Below, in pieces: positions 17,404 through 28,971 of a DNA stretch of 64,000 nt. Position 1 is the stretch's first letter. Each line of letters starts with the position of its first letter. The notes under the pieces are model-generated. The model did no database searches, was not told the DNA's origin, and was given only the letters and a program-made list of their open reading frames with translations. Source of the DNA: Pseudothauera rhizosphaerae (GTDB taxonomy: Bacteria > Pseudomonadota > Gammaproteobacteria > Burkholderiales > Rhodocyclaceae); the NCBI RefSeq assembly GCF_004801305.1, contig NZ_SSOD01000016.1, positions 1-64,000 of the forward strand, in the 5' to 3' direction. The translations under genes were made by a program, and so were the position numbers.

Positions 17404-17889
17404 TCAGTGATGGTGGCCGCCCGCGCCATGCACGTGGCCGTGGGTGATCTCCTCGGCGCTGGCCGCGCGCACCTCGGCCACGGTCACGTCGAAGACCAGC
17501 GCGGTGCCGGCCAGGGGATGGTTACCATCCACTACCACCTTGCCGTCGGCGATGTCGGTGATGCGGTAGATGATCTCTTCATCGCCGTCGTCGGTGACGC
17601 GTTCGAAGGACATGCCCACCTCGATATTCTCGGGAAAGAGCTTGGCGTCCTCGATCAGCACCAGTTCCTCGTCGTAGTCGCCGAAGGCGTCTTCGGGCTG
17701 CAGCTTCACTTCGAAGCGCTCGCCCACCTGCTTGCCTTGCAGCAGTTCTTCCAGCACCGGGAAGATGCCGTCGTAGCCGCCGTGCAGATACACCAGCGGA
17801 TGAGCGCCGTCGTCGATCAGGTTGCCGTCCGGGTCGCGCACGGTGTAATTGAGGGTGACTACGCTGTTCTTGACGATTTCGGTTTGCAT
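17404..17889 (-). CDS. slyD: FKBP-type peptidyl-prolyl isomerase SlyD
   Basis: 161 residues. The FKBP fold (VVTLNYTVRDPDGNLIDDG, then PLVYLHG) is interrupted by the IF chaperone insert (about 70-125), and the tail THGHVHGAGGHHH is the His-rich metal-binding end of SlyD. It acts in folding and in nickel delivery to hydrogenases. ATG 17889 lies inside the end of the peroxiredoxin gene (31-base overlap), so the two are coupled. Confidence 0.93.
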   Translation of the reverse strand: MQTEIVKNSVVTLNYTVRDPDGNLIDDGAHPLVYLHGGYDGIFPVLEELLQGKQVGERFEVKLQPEDAFGDYDEELVLIEDAKLFPENIEVGMSFERVTDDGDEEIIYRITDIADGKVVVDGNHPLAGTALVFDVTVAEVRAASAEEITHGHVHGAGGHHH

Positions 17890-18362
17890 TTGTCTGCTTC
17901 CAGTTCCTTGACCAATTCGTAAACCGCGGCAGCATGGCCGCGGGGCGTGACGTCGTGGAGGGCGTGGCGGACGATGCCCTGCTTGTCGATGATGAAGGTC
18001 GACCGCAGCACGCCCATCTTCTTCACACCGTCGACTTCCTTTGGCTGCCACACACGGTACAGCCTGCAGACCTCCGTATCGGGGTCGGAGAGCAGGCGCA
18101 CCGACAGACCGTGCTGATCCCGGAACTCGGCGTGGGTGAGGCAATCGTCGGGACTGACGCCGACCACGATGCAGTCGTGGCTGGCGAACTCCGCTTCATG
18201 GTCGCTGAAGTCGGCGGCCTGCAGCGTGCAGCCCGGCGTGTTGTCGCGGGGGTAAAAATAGAGCACCACATGATGCCTGCCGCGCTCGGCGGCAAGGTCG
18301 AAAGTCTCCATATCCGCATCCGGCAGCGCAAACACCGGTGCCAAGTCTCCGCATTGCAGCAT
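17859..18362 (-). CDS. bcp: Thiol peroxidase, Bcp/PrxQ family
   Basis: 167 residues. Contains LYFYPRDNTPGCTLQAADFS with the peroxidatic Cys in the PGCT motif; the resolving Cys usual five residues later in many PrxQ proteins is absent (Ala-Asp there), so it probably uses another Cys (SHDCIVV or EVCRLYR) or acts as a 1-Cys enzyme. Reduces hydroperoxides with thioredoxin. The start at ATG 18362 (MLQCGDLAPVFALPD) fits the family; upstream in-frame codons do not. Confidence 0.88.
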   Translation of the reverse strand: MLQCGDLAPVFALPDADMETFDLAAERGRHHVVLYFYPRDNTPGCTLQAADFSDHEAEFASHDCIVVGVSPDDCLTHAEFRDQHGLSVRLLSDPDTEVCRLYRVWQPKEVDGVKKMGVLRSTFIIDKQGIVRHALHDVTPRGHAAAVYELVKELEADKCKPKSSRTA

Positions 18363-18594
18363 GGGGCCTCCCTGACGTGCGGCGGATTTTATCCGAGAGC
18401 CGGTGCGAACTCTACCGGAAACGAACGACGACGGACGATCTTCCCGCAACAGCATGGCAGTTCTCCCCTTTCCCGTGAATCGGCACCCGTGGCGCGCGGG
18501 CCACGCTGGCGTCTGCCTGAAGCAATAGCCCAGATCGCCGGCTGGCTCAAGACGCGGTGCATCATCGGTGCAGCTCTCGACGCCTGTCGAGAGA

Positions 18595-18610
18595 CTGTTT
18601 AAACTTACAG
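18595..18610 (+). promoter_or_regulatory. LexA (SOS) box of lexA
   Basis: CTGTTTAAACTTACAG is a perfect CTGT-N8-ACAG operator, 28 bases before the lexA ATG. It points to autoregulation of lexA and SOS control of the downstream imuA-imuB genes, which have no box of their own. Confidence 0.88.
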
Positions 18611-18637
18611 CACAACAATCCCCGCACCGGACCCGCC

Positions 18638-19249
18638 ATGCCTCCCCGCAGCGAATCCCTGACCGCCCGCCAGGCCGAGATCCTCGATTTCATCCGCCAG
18701 ACAGTGGAAGCCGAAGGCCGCCCGCCCACCCGGCTGGAACTGTGCGCCGCCTTCGGCTTCCGCTCGCCCAACGCGGCCGAAAGCCACCTGCGCGCGCTGG
18801 CCGCCAAGGGCGCGATCCTGCTGGAGGAAGGCCGTGCGCGCGGCATCCGCCTGGCCGAAGGGCCGGGCCTGCCCCTGGTCGGGCGCGTGGCCGCGGGCAG
18901 CCCCATCCTCGCCAGCGAACACGTGGAAAGCCGCCTGCAGCTCGACCCCACGCTGTTCTCGCCGCGCGCCGACTACCTGCTGCGCGTGCGCGGCATGAGC
19001 ATGCGCGATGCCGGCATCCTGGACGGCGACCTGATCGCCGTGCATCGCCAGAGCGAGGTGCGCAACGGCCAGATCGTGGTCGCCCGCGTGCACGACGACG
19101 TCACGGTGAAGACCTTCCGCCGCAGCGGCCCGGTGGTGGAACTGCTGCCGGCCAACCCGGACTTCGAGCCCATCGTCGTGGACACCCGTGCCGAGCCGCT
19201 GGACATCGAAGGCATCATGGTCGGCCTGATCCGCCAGGACGGCCACTGA
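18638..19249 (+). CDS. lexA: LexA repressor
   Basis: 203 residues. N-terminal winged helix ([20 protein letters not shown] onward, recognition helix around [13 protein letters not shown]), cleavage site VAAGSP (Ala-Gly at about 87-88), catalytic Ser in GMSMRDAG and Lys in DDVTVKTF. Represses SOS genes and self-cleaves when RecA is activated. It heads an operon with imuA and imuB (34-base gap to imuA), the layout of lexA-imuA-imuB mutagenesis cassettes. A perfect LexA box precedes it. Confidence 0.95.
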   Translation: MPPRSESLTARQAEILDFIRQTVEAEGRPPTRLELCAAFGFRSPNAAESHLRALAAKGAILLEEGRARGIRLAEGPGLPLVGRVAAGSPILASEHVESRLQLDPTLFSPRADYLLRVRGMSMRDAGILDGDLIAVHRQSEVRNGQIVVARVHDDVTVKTFRRSGPVVELLPANPDFEPIVVDTRAEPLDIEGIMVGLIRQDGH

Positions 19250-19283
19250 ACGGCAGCACGCCGATGCCGGCCCCGACATCATC

Positions 19284-20003
19284 ATGGGAAGCCCCCTCGC
19301 CCTTGCCGCCCTGCCGCCCTGCCTGGTGTGGCAGGCCGACCGCCTGGCCGGCAGCGCCGCGGCCGGGCTGCCCACCGGCTTCGCCGAACTGGATGCGCAA
19401 CTGCCCGGCGGCGGCTGGCCCCGCGGCGCGCTGATCGAACTCTTCGCCGATCGTCCAGGCGTGGGCGAACTCGCCCTGCTGCTGCCCCTGCTGCGCCGCA
19501 CCCCGGCCGACCACTGGCTGGCCTGGATCGCCCCGCCCTTCCTGCCCTACGCACCCGCGCTCACCAGCGCCGGACTGCCCCTGGAGCGCCTGCTGCTGGT
19601 ACGCACCACGAACGCCGCCGAAACCCTGTGGGCCACACGCCAGGCCGCCGCCTCGGGCGCCTGCAGCGCCGTGCTGGCCTGGCCCGCCCGCATCGACGGC
19701 GCCGGCCTGCGCCGCCTGCAACTGGCCGCGGAAGATTCCGCCACCCCTCTCTTCCTGTTCCGCCCGCCGGAAGCAGCCCGCCAGCCCTCGGCCGCGGCGC
19801 TGCGCCTGCTGCTGAGTGGCCGGCCGGGCGGGCTCACAGTCCATATCCTCAAGCGCCGCGGCCCGGCCGCCGCAGCCCCGGTGGAACTGGCTCTGCCGCA
19901 GCGCCCCGGCGCCGCGGCCCCTTCACGACTCGACGATCATGCTCTGGCTCGCCCTGCTCCTGCCCGACTTGCCCTTGCAGGTCTTCACCCGCGGCGCACC
20001 TGA
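19284..20003 (+). CDS. imuA: ImuA, RecA-like mutasome protein
   Basis: 239 residues. RecA/SulA-superfamily protein: LPTGFAELDAQLPGGGWPRG (about 30-49) is the typical ImuA start. The nucleotide-binding loop has decayed, with no GKT present. It links the mutasome to RecA in ImuB/DnaE2 translesion synthesis. ATG 19284 is in the lexA-imuA-imuB operon. Its C-terminus overlaps the start of imuB by 65 bases. Confidence 0.87.
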   Translation: MGSPLALAALPPCLVWQADRLAGSAAAGLPTGFAELDAQLPGGGWPRGALIELFADRPGVGELALLLPLLRRTPADHWLAWIAPPFLPYAPALTSAGLPLERLLLVRTTNAAETLWATRQAAASGACSAVLAWPARIDGAGLRRLQLAAEDSATPLFLFRPPEAARQPSAAALRLLLSGRPGGLTVHILKRRGPAAAAPVELALPQRPGAAAPSRLDDHALARPAPARLALAGLHPRRT

Positions 20004-21375
20004 AGCCGGTCTGCTGGCGGTGGTGGAATCCCACCCCCGCCAGCGCATCGTGGCGGCCAGCCCGGCCGCCCGTGCGCTGGGGGTGAACGCGGGCGACAGC
20101 GTGGCCGCGGCGCTGGCCGTCGCCCCCGACCTGTTGCTGCGCCCGCGCGTCCCGGCGCTGGAGGCCGCCACGCTGGAAGAGCTGGCCGCCTGGGCCGGAC
20201 ACTTCACCCCCCATGTCAGCCTCGATCCGCCGGGTGGGCTAGTGCTGGAAATCTCCGCCAGCCTGCGCCTGTTCGGCGGCCTGCCCGCCCTGGCCCGGAT
20301 GCTGGTGGACGGGCTGGCTGCCCTCGGCCTGCACGCCGCCCTCGCCGCCGCGCCCACGCCACTGGCCGCGCGCTGGCTGGCCGCCTGCCGGCCAGGGGAA
20401 CTGCTGCGCCCCCGCACCGGCTGGCAGGACCGCCTGGCCGGGCTGCCCCTCGGCGTGCTGGTGGACGCCGGGGTGGGCCTGGACAGCCTCGATCTGCTGC
20501 TCGGCATCGGCGTCCGTTCGCTGGGGGACGTGCAGCGCCTCCCGCGCGCGGGGCTCGCCCGCCGCCAGGCCGGCGCGGTCAGCGCCGTGCTGGCCCGCGC
20601 CCGTGGCGAGGCGCCCGACCTGCGCAACTGGTTCGTGCCGCCCGCGCGCTATACCGCCCGCGTCGCCATGGCCGTGCCCACCGACAACGTGGAACCGCTG
20701 CTCTTCGCCGCACGCCGGCTGTTCGCCGGCCTGGCCGCCTGGCTGGTCGCCCGCCAGGCGGCGGTGGACCATTGCCACCTGCACCTGGAACATGAATCCG
20801 GCCCCGCCACCGTGCTGGAACTGGTCACCGGCGCCCCGTCGCGGGACGAGGCGCGTCTGGGCCTGCTGGCCCGGGAACGGCTCGCCGCCCTGCCCCTGCC
20901 GGCCCCGGTCGAGGCCCTGCACCTGGAAAGCGGTTTGCCGGTGGCCCTGGCACCGAGATCGGACGACCTCTTCGGCGACCCGGACAGCGCGCGCGAAAAC
21001 GCCGGCCTGCTGCTCGACCGCCTGCGCGCCCGGCTCGGCGCGGACGCGGTCACCGGCCTGCGCCCCTACCCCGACCATCGCCCGGAACGGGCCTGGCGCC
21101 CGCTTCCTCCCGGCGCCCGTCAGCCCGTCGCCACCACCACCGCGGGGCCGCGCCCGCTGTGGCTGTTGCCCGAGCCGAAAGCCCTGGGCGGCCGTGCCCA
21201 GCTGACCCTGCTGGCCGGACCGGAACGCATCGAATCCGGCTGGTGGGACGAGATAAACGGGGGGGACGTGCGGCGCGACTACTACGTGGCCGCGGACGAG
21301 GCCGCTGCCCTGTGCTGGGTGTTCCACCCCCTCGATGCGCCCGGCGAATGGTACGTGCACGGCTACTTCGGCTGA
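19939..21375 (+). CDS. imuB: ImuB, Y-family-like mutasome protein
   Basis: 478 residues. N-terminus MLWLALLLPDLPLQVFTRG replaces the catalytic Asp region of true Y-family polymerases, as in all ImuB proteins, so it is not expected to polymerise. A little-finger-like region is seen around NVEPLLFAARRLFAGLA (about 250-270); the Trp-rich C-terminus (SGWWDEINGGDVRRDYYVA, YVHGYFG) is family typical. It connects DnaE2 to the beta clamp. ATG 19939 overlaps imuA. The usual third gene, dnaE2, does not follow: it lies at 32.2 kb. Confidence 0.9.
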   Translation: MLWLALLLPDLPLQVFTRGAPEAGLLAVVESHPRQRIVAASPAARALGVNAGDSVAAALAVAPDLLLRPRVPALEAATLEELAAWAGHFTPHVSLDPPGGLVLEISASLRLFGGLPALARMLVDGLAALGLHAALAAAPTPLAARWLAACRPGELLRPRTGWQDRLAGLPLGVLVDAGVGLDSLDLLLGIGVRSLGDVQRLPRAGLARRQAGAVSAVLARARGEAPDLRNWFVPPARYTARVAMAVPTDNVEPLLFAARRLFAGLAAWLVARQAAVDHCHLHLEHESGPATVLELVTGAPSRDEARLGLLARERLAALPLPAPVEALHLESGLPVALAPRSDDLFGDPDSARENAGLLLDRLRARLGADAVTGLRPYPDHRPERAWRPLPPGARQPVATTTAGPRPLWLLPEPKALGGRAQLTLLAGPERIESGWWDEINGGDVRRDYYVAADEAAALCWVFHPLDAPGEWYVHGYFG

Positions 21376-21416
21376 GAACCGGTAAACTGGGCGCTTTCCG
21401 ACGCCCCCGACGAGCC

Positions 21417-21983
21417 ATGCCACTATTTCCGCACCCCCGCGCCTCCGAACTGCCCGGCGACTTCGCCCGCCGCGTGGCGGCCTACGCCCTGGTCGCCTTC
21501 CTGCTCGGCACGGCCGGCTCCGCTTGGCTCTTCATCCGCCTGCCCGAAATCTGGGCGCGGGTGATGCCGCTGGAAGGCGCCAGCTTCATGTTCGCCGCCA
21601 CTGCGCTCGGTGGGGTCATGGCGGTGCTGCCGGTGATCGCGGCGGTCGGCTTCGTGCTCGCCCTGTGGTGCGGGGTGGAAAGCGTGTATCGCCCGCGGCG
21701 GCAGGCTTCGCCCTTCGCCGACCGGGCCATCGTCTCCCTGGGCCTGCTGGTCTGGTTCGCACCGGCCGCAGCCGCCATCGCTTCGGCGATCCGCGCCCTG
21801 GCGAGCGGACGCGTGCATTTCGTGCGCCCGCCGCGGGACTACTTCCTCGCCACCGACCCGGTGGCCTTCTGGGAGGGCGTGGGATTCTGGCTGATCATGG
21901 CCGGTCTGTTCGCCTTCCTCGCCTGGCGCTACTGGCGCGGCAAGCTGCTGCCCAAGGCCGACGAAGGGTCTTCAGCCGCCTAG
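21417..21983 (+). CDS. Membrane protein of unknown function
   Basis: 188 residues with four hydrophobic segments (about 23-46, 57-82, 98-122, 146-165), so an integral inner membrane protein. No signal motif or recognised domain. It starts 41 bases after imuB on the same strand and its 3' end overlaps the convergent M61 peptidase gene by 12 bases. It may be read from the SOS operon, but a link to mutagenesis is not shown. Confidence 0.65.
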   Translation: MPLFPHPRASELPGDFARRVAAYALVAFLLGTAGSAWLFIRLPEIWARVMPLEGASFMFAATALGGVMAVLPVIAAVGFVLALWCGVESVYRPRRQASPFADRAIVSLGLLVWFAPAAAAIASAIRALASGRVHFVRPPRDYFLATDPVAFWEGVGFWLIMAGLFAFLAWRYWRGKLLPKADEGSSAA

Positions 21984-23762
21984 CCAGCCGCGGCGCAGCC
22001 GCAGCGCGGCGGTCGACGGTCTGGCGGCCGTTTTCAGGCTCACCTTGTCGGCGGGGGCATCCGCCAGTTCCACTTCGAAGCGCATCAGTTCGTCGCGCCG
22101 GAAGGCGTGGATGTCCACGTGCTCGCCGCCTCGCCGGCGCGCCAGCATCGCGTCCAGCCCGGACGCACTCACCTTCAGCCCGTCCAGCGCCACCAGCACG
22201 TCGCCGGCCGACAGGCCCGCACGCTGGGCCGGGCCGCCATCGAAGACGCTGGCGAGCTTCGCCTCGCCGTTGCCGCCGGCGAGCTTCGCTCCCAGCCAGG
22301 GCGCAGCGACCGCCGCCTCGGCTTTCCAGACGATGCCGAAGGGCTTGAGCAGACGAGCCAGCAGCAGGTCGTCGGTGCCGTTCACCGCCCGGTGCAGCCA
22401 GCGCGCCAGCGCCTTGCCACCGACCTCCTCCACCGCGGCCTCGATGCCGTCCTCCGGCACGCCCAGGCCGGTCTGGCCGAAGCGCTGCCACAGCAGGCGC
22501 ATCACGTCGTCCAGGCTCTTCCCGCCGCCGCTCGCCGCGCGCAACTGCAGGTCCACGGCGAGGGCGATCAGGGCGCCCTTGGCGTAGTAGCTGACGATGG
22601 CGTTGGGGGCGTTCTCGTCCTGGCGGTAATACTTGGTCCACGCGTCGAAGCTGGATTCGGCCACGCTCTGGCGCAGCCGGCCGGGCGTGCGCAGCACGTT
22701 GGAGGCGGTCTTGCCGAGCAGCGCGAGGTAGTCGTCCGTACCAATGACGCCGCTGCGCACCAGGGCCAGGTCGTCGTAGTAGGAGGTGAAGCCCTCGAAG
22801 GCCCACAGCAGGCGGGTGTGGTTCTCCACCGCCAGGTCGTAGGGCACGAAGGCCGCCGGCTTGATGCGCTTGACGTTCCAGGTGTGGAAATACTCGTGGC
22901 TGCACAGGCCGAGGAACTGGCGGTAGCCCTCGCTCGTGCCCTGCATGCCGGGGTATGGCAGGTCCGCCCGGCTGGCGAGCAGCGCGGTGGAAGCGCGATG
23001 CTCCAGACCGCCGTAGCCGTCGCCCACCACGGTGGCGAGGAAGGCGTAGTAGTCCATGGGCGCCGGGGCGCCGAAGAGTTTGACCTGCCACGCGCAGATG
23101 CGCGCCAGGTCCGCGGTGAGACGGGCGGTGTCGCAGTCGTGGCGGCCGGTGATGGCAAAGTCGTGGGGCACGCCGCCGGCTTCGAAGCTCGCCAGCGTGA
23201 AGCGGCCCATTTCCACGGGATGGTCGATCAGTTCGTCGTAGTCCGCCGCGTGATACAGCCCGAAGCCGTGGGCTTTGGCCGCCCCCTTGCCGCGGGCGCG
23301 GGGCAACGCGGTGATCACCCGCCAGTCGGCGAGTGCCGGTTCGGCCGGCGGCTGGATGTCCACCGTGCAGGGGGCGTTGTCCCGGCCGTGCACACGCAGG
23401 AACACGCTGGTGCCGTTGAAGAAGCCGTGGGTCCGGTCCAGATGGGCGCCGCGCACCGACAGGTCCCAGGCATAGACTTCGTAGTGCAGCGTAAGGGCCG
23501 CCCCCGCGGGCACCCGCGCGGCGCGCCAGGTGTGCTTGTCGAGCTTTTCCAGCGCCACCGCGCGGCCCGCGGTCTCGGCCCGGATGGCGACGATGTTGCG
23601 CGCGAACTCGCGGATCATGTAGCTGCCCGGAATCCAGGCTGGCAGGCTGAAACGCTGGCCGGCGGGGTCCGGCTCGGCCACGGTCAGGCTGAGCTCGAAC
23701 AGGTGGGCAGCGGGCCGGGCGGGACGGATGGCGTAGTGGACGGCGGAAATCGAAGTGCTCAT
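21972..23762 (-). CDS. M61-family metallopeptidase with PDZ domain
   Basis: 596 residues. The zinc site HEYFHTWNVKR (HExxH, about 275-285) and the third-ligand region LLWAFEGFTSYYDD (about 302-315) identify a glycyl-aminopeptidase-type M61 peptidase; a PDZ domain (GGPAQRAGLSAGDVLVALDG, about 510-530) follows. N-terminal beta-rich domain with PAWIPGSYMIREFARN. No signal peptide, so apparently cytoplasmic. Substrate unknown. It stands alone, convergent with the preceding gene. Confidence 0.9.
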   Translation of the reverse strand: MSTSISAVHYAIRPARPAAHLFELSLTVAEPDPAGQRFSLPAWIPGSYMIREFARNIVAIRAETAGRAVALEKLDKHTWRAARVPAGAALTLHYEVYAWDLSVRGAHLDRTHGFFNGTSVFLRVHGRDNAPCTVDIQPPAEPALADWRVITALPRARGKGAAKAHGFGLYHAADYDELIDHPVEMGRFTLASFEAGGVPHDFAITGRHDCDTARLTADLARICAWQVKLFGAPAPMDYYAFLATVVGDGYGGLEHRASTALLASRADLPYPGMQGTSEGYRQFLGLCSHEYFHTWNVKRIKPAAFVPYDLAVENHTRLLWAFEGFTSYYDDLALVRSGVIGTDDYLALLGKTASNVLRTPGRLRQSVAESSFDAWTKYYRQDENAPNAIVSYYAKGALIALAVDLQLRAASGGGKSLDDVMRLLWQRFGQTGLGVPEDGIEAAVEEVGGKALARWLHRAVNGTDDLLLARLLKPFGIVWKAEAAVAAPWLGAKLAGGNGEAKLASVFDGGPAQRAGLSAGDVLVALDGLKVSASGLDAMLARRRGGEHVDIHAFRRDELMRFEVELADAPADKVSLKTAARPSTAALRLRRGWLGG

Positions 23763-23930
23763 GGCAAAGAGGCGGGGCGAAAACGCCCGATTCTACGCGC
23801 TATCCACTGCGGCTCGCGGCCTGCCCGATTCTTGGGCAGCAGGAAAAAGCCCTGCTGCCTCAAGCTTCTGCAGCGCCGGCCCACAGCTTGTCCACAGGAC
23901 TGCCCACGGGCGCTGGGGATAATCGTGGGC

Positions 23931-26366
23931 TCAATGCTCCTGCCGCCGCACGCGCCTGCGCGGCCGTTCGTGGCCCTCGCTCCAGGCGTGGCGGGCCGCG
24001 GTCATGTCGGCCAGGGCGCCGGCCACGCGGTGGTTGAGGGTGTCGCGCGGCATGATGCCCTTGGCGTCGGCCACGCCCGCCGGCATGCCGGTAAGCACTT
24101 CCATGGCCTCGTCCACGGTGGCGACGGCATGCACGGCGAAGCGCCCGGCGGCGACGGCCTCCACCACGTCGTCGCGCAGCATCAGGTGGCGGATGCAGGC
24201 GGTGGGGATGACCACGCCCTGCTCGCCGGTGAGGCCGCGCGCGGCGCACAGGTCGAAGAAGCCCTCTATCTTCTCGTTGACGCCGCCGATGGCCTGCACG
24301 CCGCCGAACTGGTTGATGGAGCCGGTGATCGCCAGGGACTGGCGGATGGGCACGTCGGCGAGCGCCGACAGCAGCGCGCACAGTTCGGCCAGCGATGCGG
24401 AATCGCCCTCCACTGGCGTGTAGGACTGCTCGAACACCAGGCTGGCCGAAAGCGACAGGGGCTGGTGGCGGGCGTAGCGGCTGGCGAGGAAGGCGGACAG
24501 GATGAGCACGCCCTTGGAGTGGATGGCCCCGCCCAGTTCGGTTTCGCGTTCGATGTCCACCACGTCGCCCTCGCCCAGGCGCACGGTGGCGGTGATGCGC
24601 ATGGGGTGGCCGAAGCGCTCGCCGCCCAGCTCCACGACCACGAGGCCGTTGATCTGCCCGGCCTGCTCGCCGGCGGTGGCGATCAGCGTGGTGCCGTCCA
24701 GCATGGATTCTCGCACCTGCTCCGCGTAGCGCCCGAAGCGCCGGGCGCGCGCGGCCACCGCCCGGTCGATGTGGGTGCGGCCCACGACGGGCTGGCCGGC
24801 GTTTCGGGCAAGGAGATCGGCTTCGCGCATCACGTCGGCCAGTTGGCGGGTGTGCAGTGACAGGCGGCCGCCGTCTTCCGCCAGACGCGAACCGTGTTCG
24901 ATGAGCCGCGCCACCGCAACCCGGTCGAAGGGTTGCAGCGCGGACTGGCGGGCGAGCTTGGCGAGCAGGCCGGCGAAATGCAGTTCGTTCTCGGCGGTGC
25001 GCGGCAGGTCGTCGTCGAAGTCGGCGGCGACCTTGAACAGTTCGGGGAAATCCGGATCGTGTTCGTTCAACAGGTAGAACATCTCCCGCTCGCCCACCAG
25101 CACCACCTTCACGTCGCAGGGCACCGGCGCCGGGTCGAGGGTCAGCGTGGCGCTCCAGCCCTGGGCCTCGGTGGGCGGTTCGATACGGATTTCGCCGCTG
25201 CGCAGCACGCGCTTGAGGCCTTCCCAGGCAAAGGGATGCACCAGCAGGCGCTCCACGTCCAGCACCAGGTAGCCGCCGCTGGCGCGGTGCAGTGCCCCGG
25301 CGCGGACCAGCGTGAAGTTGGTGACCGCCATGCCCATCTGCACCACGTGCTCGATGCGCCCGATGAGGTTACCGACGGCCGGATTGTCTTCCATGACCAC
25401 CGGCGCCCCTTCCGTGCCGGAGTGGTCCACCAGCAGGTTCACCTGGTAGCGCTGGAAACGGCTGCCGTCCTCCTCCTCTTCCTCGCCCTCCTCCCCGGCG
25501 CCGCGCCACACGGTGCCGCTGTCGAGCAGGTCGGCGCAGATCGCGTCGAGGAATTCCCCGACTGCGGGCAGGTCGGCGAAATGCTCGCGCAGGCCGCGCA
25601 TCAGATGGGTGACGGTGGGTGCCAGCGCGTCGCGCTCGGCCTGGGCGATGGCCTCGTGCAGAGTCTTGCGCCAGTCCGGGAGCTGCATCAGCAGGTCGCC
25701 CAGACGGTCGCTCCAGGTATCCACCAGCGCCTCGCAGGCCTTGCGGTCGTCCTCCGGCAGAGCGTCGAACTCCTCCGGCGACAGGGTCTGGCCGTTGCGG
25801 CTGGGGGCGAACACGAAGCCCTGCGGCGTGCGCAGCAGCACCAGCCCGTCGGCGGCGCAGGCCTGGCCCAGTTCGCGCAGCGCGGATTCCTCGCGGTTTT
25901 CGTGGGCCTCCTGCAGCGCTTCCACCCGCTTCGAGTGGGTCTCGCTGTCCAGCGCCGCCTCGATGGCCGGGCGCAACTCGCGGATGAAGGTCTGCACCTC
26001 GGCGCGCAGGGCGCCGCCCCGCCCGGCCGGCAACGCGAGCAGGCGCGGACACTGGGGTTTGTCGAAGTCGTGCAGGTAGCACAGGTCGGGCGGGGTGTCG
26101 CGCGCCGCGGCCACTTCCCGCAGCAGGCGCAGCGTGGTGGCATGGCGTCCAGTGCCGGGGCCGCCGAGCACGAACACGTGGTAGCCGGGATGCTTCATCG
26201 CCAGGCCGAAGCGCAGCGCCTCTTCGGCACGCTCCTGGCCCAGCCCCCCAGGCACGTCGGCCAGTTCGGCGGTGGTGGCGAAAGGCAGCTTCTCCGGCGC
26301 GCAGCACGCACGCAGGCGGGCCGGATCGAGGCTGCGGTCGGCGGCGCGGGCTGGGCCATCGGCCAT
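23931..26366 (-). CDS. Lon-related ATP-dependent protease (LonB/YcbZ-like)
   Basis: 811 residues. N-terminal ATPase loop LGGPGTGRHATT (about 61-72; Arg replaces the usual Lys, as common in this family). The C-terminal Lon protease domain has the Ser in GDSASLAELCALLSAL and the Lys in GGVNEKIEGFF (dyad). A long helical insertion lies between them. Degrades or unfolds proteins in the cytoplasm. ATG 26366 is preceded by AGGAGA seven bases upstream on the minus strand, better than the more distal ATG at 26405. Confidence 0.9.
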   Translation of the reverse strand: MADGPARAADRSLDPARLRACCAPEKLPFATTAELADVPGGLGQERAEEALRFGLAMKHPGYHVFVLGGPGTGRHATTLRLLREVAAARDTPPDLCYLHDFDKPQCPRLLALPAGRGGALRAEVQTFIRELRPAIEAALDSETHSKRVEALQEAHENREESALRELGQACAADGLVLLRTPQGFVFAPSRNGQTLSPEEFDALPEDDRKACEALVDTWSDRLGDLLMQLPDWRKTLHEAIAQAERDALAPTVTHLMRGLREHFADLPAVGEFLDAICADLLDSGTVWRGAGEEGEEEEEDGSRFQRYQVNLLVDHSGTEGAPVVMEDNPAVGNLIGRIEHVVQMGMAVTNFTLVRAGALHRASGGYLVLDVERLLVHPFAWEGLKRVLRSGEIRIEPPTEAQGWSATLTLDPAPVPCDVKVVLVGEREMFYLLNEHDPDFPELFKVAADFDDDLPRTAENELHFAGLLAKLARQSALQPFDRVAVARLIEHGSRLAEDGGRLSLHTRQLADVMREADLLARNAGQPVVGRTHIDRAVAARARRFGRYAEQVRESMLDGTTLIATAGEQAGQINGLVVVELGGERFGHPMRITATVRLGEGDVVDIERETELGGAIHSKGVLILSAFLASRYARHQPLSLSASLVFEQSYTPVEGDSASLAELCALLSALADVPIRQSLAITGSINQFGGVQAIGGVNEKIEGFFDLCAARGLTGEQGVVIPTACIRHLMLRDDVVEAVAAGRFAVHAVATVDEAMEVLTGMPAGVADAKGIMPRDTLNHRVAGALADMTAARHAWSEGHERPRRRVRRQEH

Positions 26367-26525
26367 GTTGTTGTTCTCCTGGGCGCTGAAGATTAAATCG
26401 TCCACGGCCCCTGACGCGGGCGTGCGGCGCAGCGAAGTCTACACGGTGCCGCAGGCCGCATCCCAAAAACAAACGCGCAGCCCGCAGGCTGCGCGTCGTT
26501 GGCGAACGGTTCGTTCAGTGTTGCA

Positions 26526-28856
<2,331 letters not shown>

Positions 28857-28971
28857 TCAGCATGAAGTAAACCAATGGTTCGGATAGCCTCAGCCTCTTC
28901 GATGCGGGACCAATGATCAGGCAAGGCAATGGCACGGCAGGCGCCAGCTTCCGGGCCGGCGGCCGGGCGGA

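Noticed and set aside
23888-23896. TTGTCCACA, close to a DnaA box
   Set aside because: Isolated, no cluster of boxes, AT-rich unwinding region or replication gene; not an origin.
22107-24860. Long plus-strand open frame opposite the M61 and Lon-like genes
   Set aside because: Antisense shadow caused by high GC; no start signal or protein-like motif.
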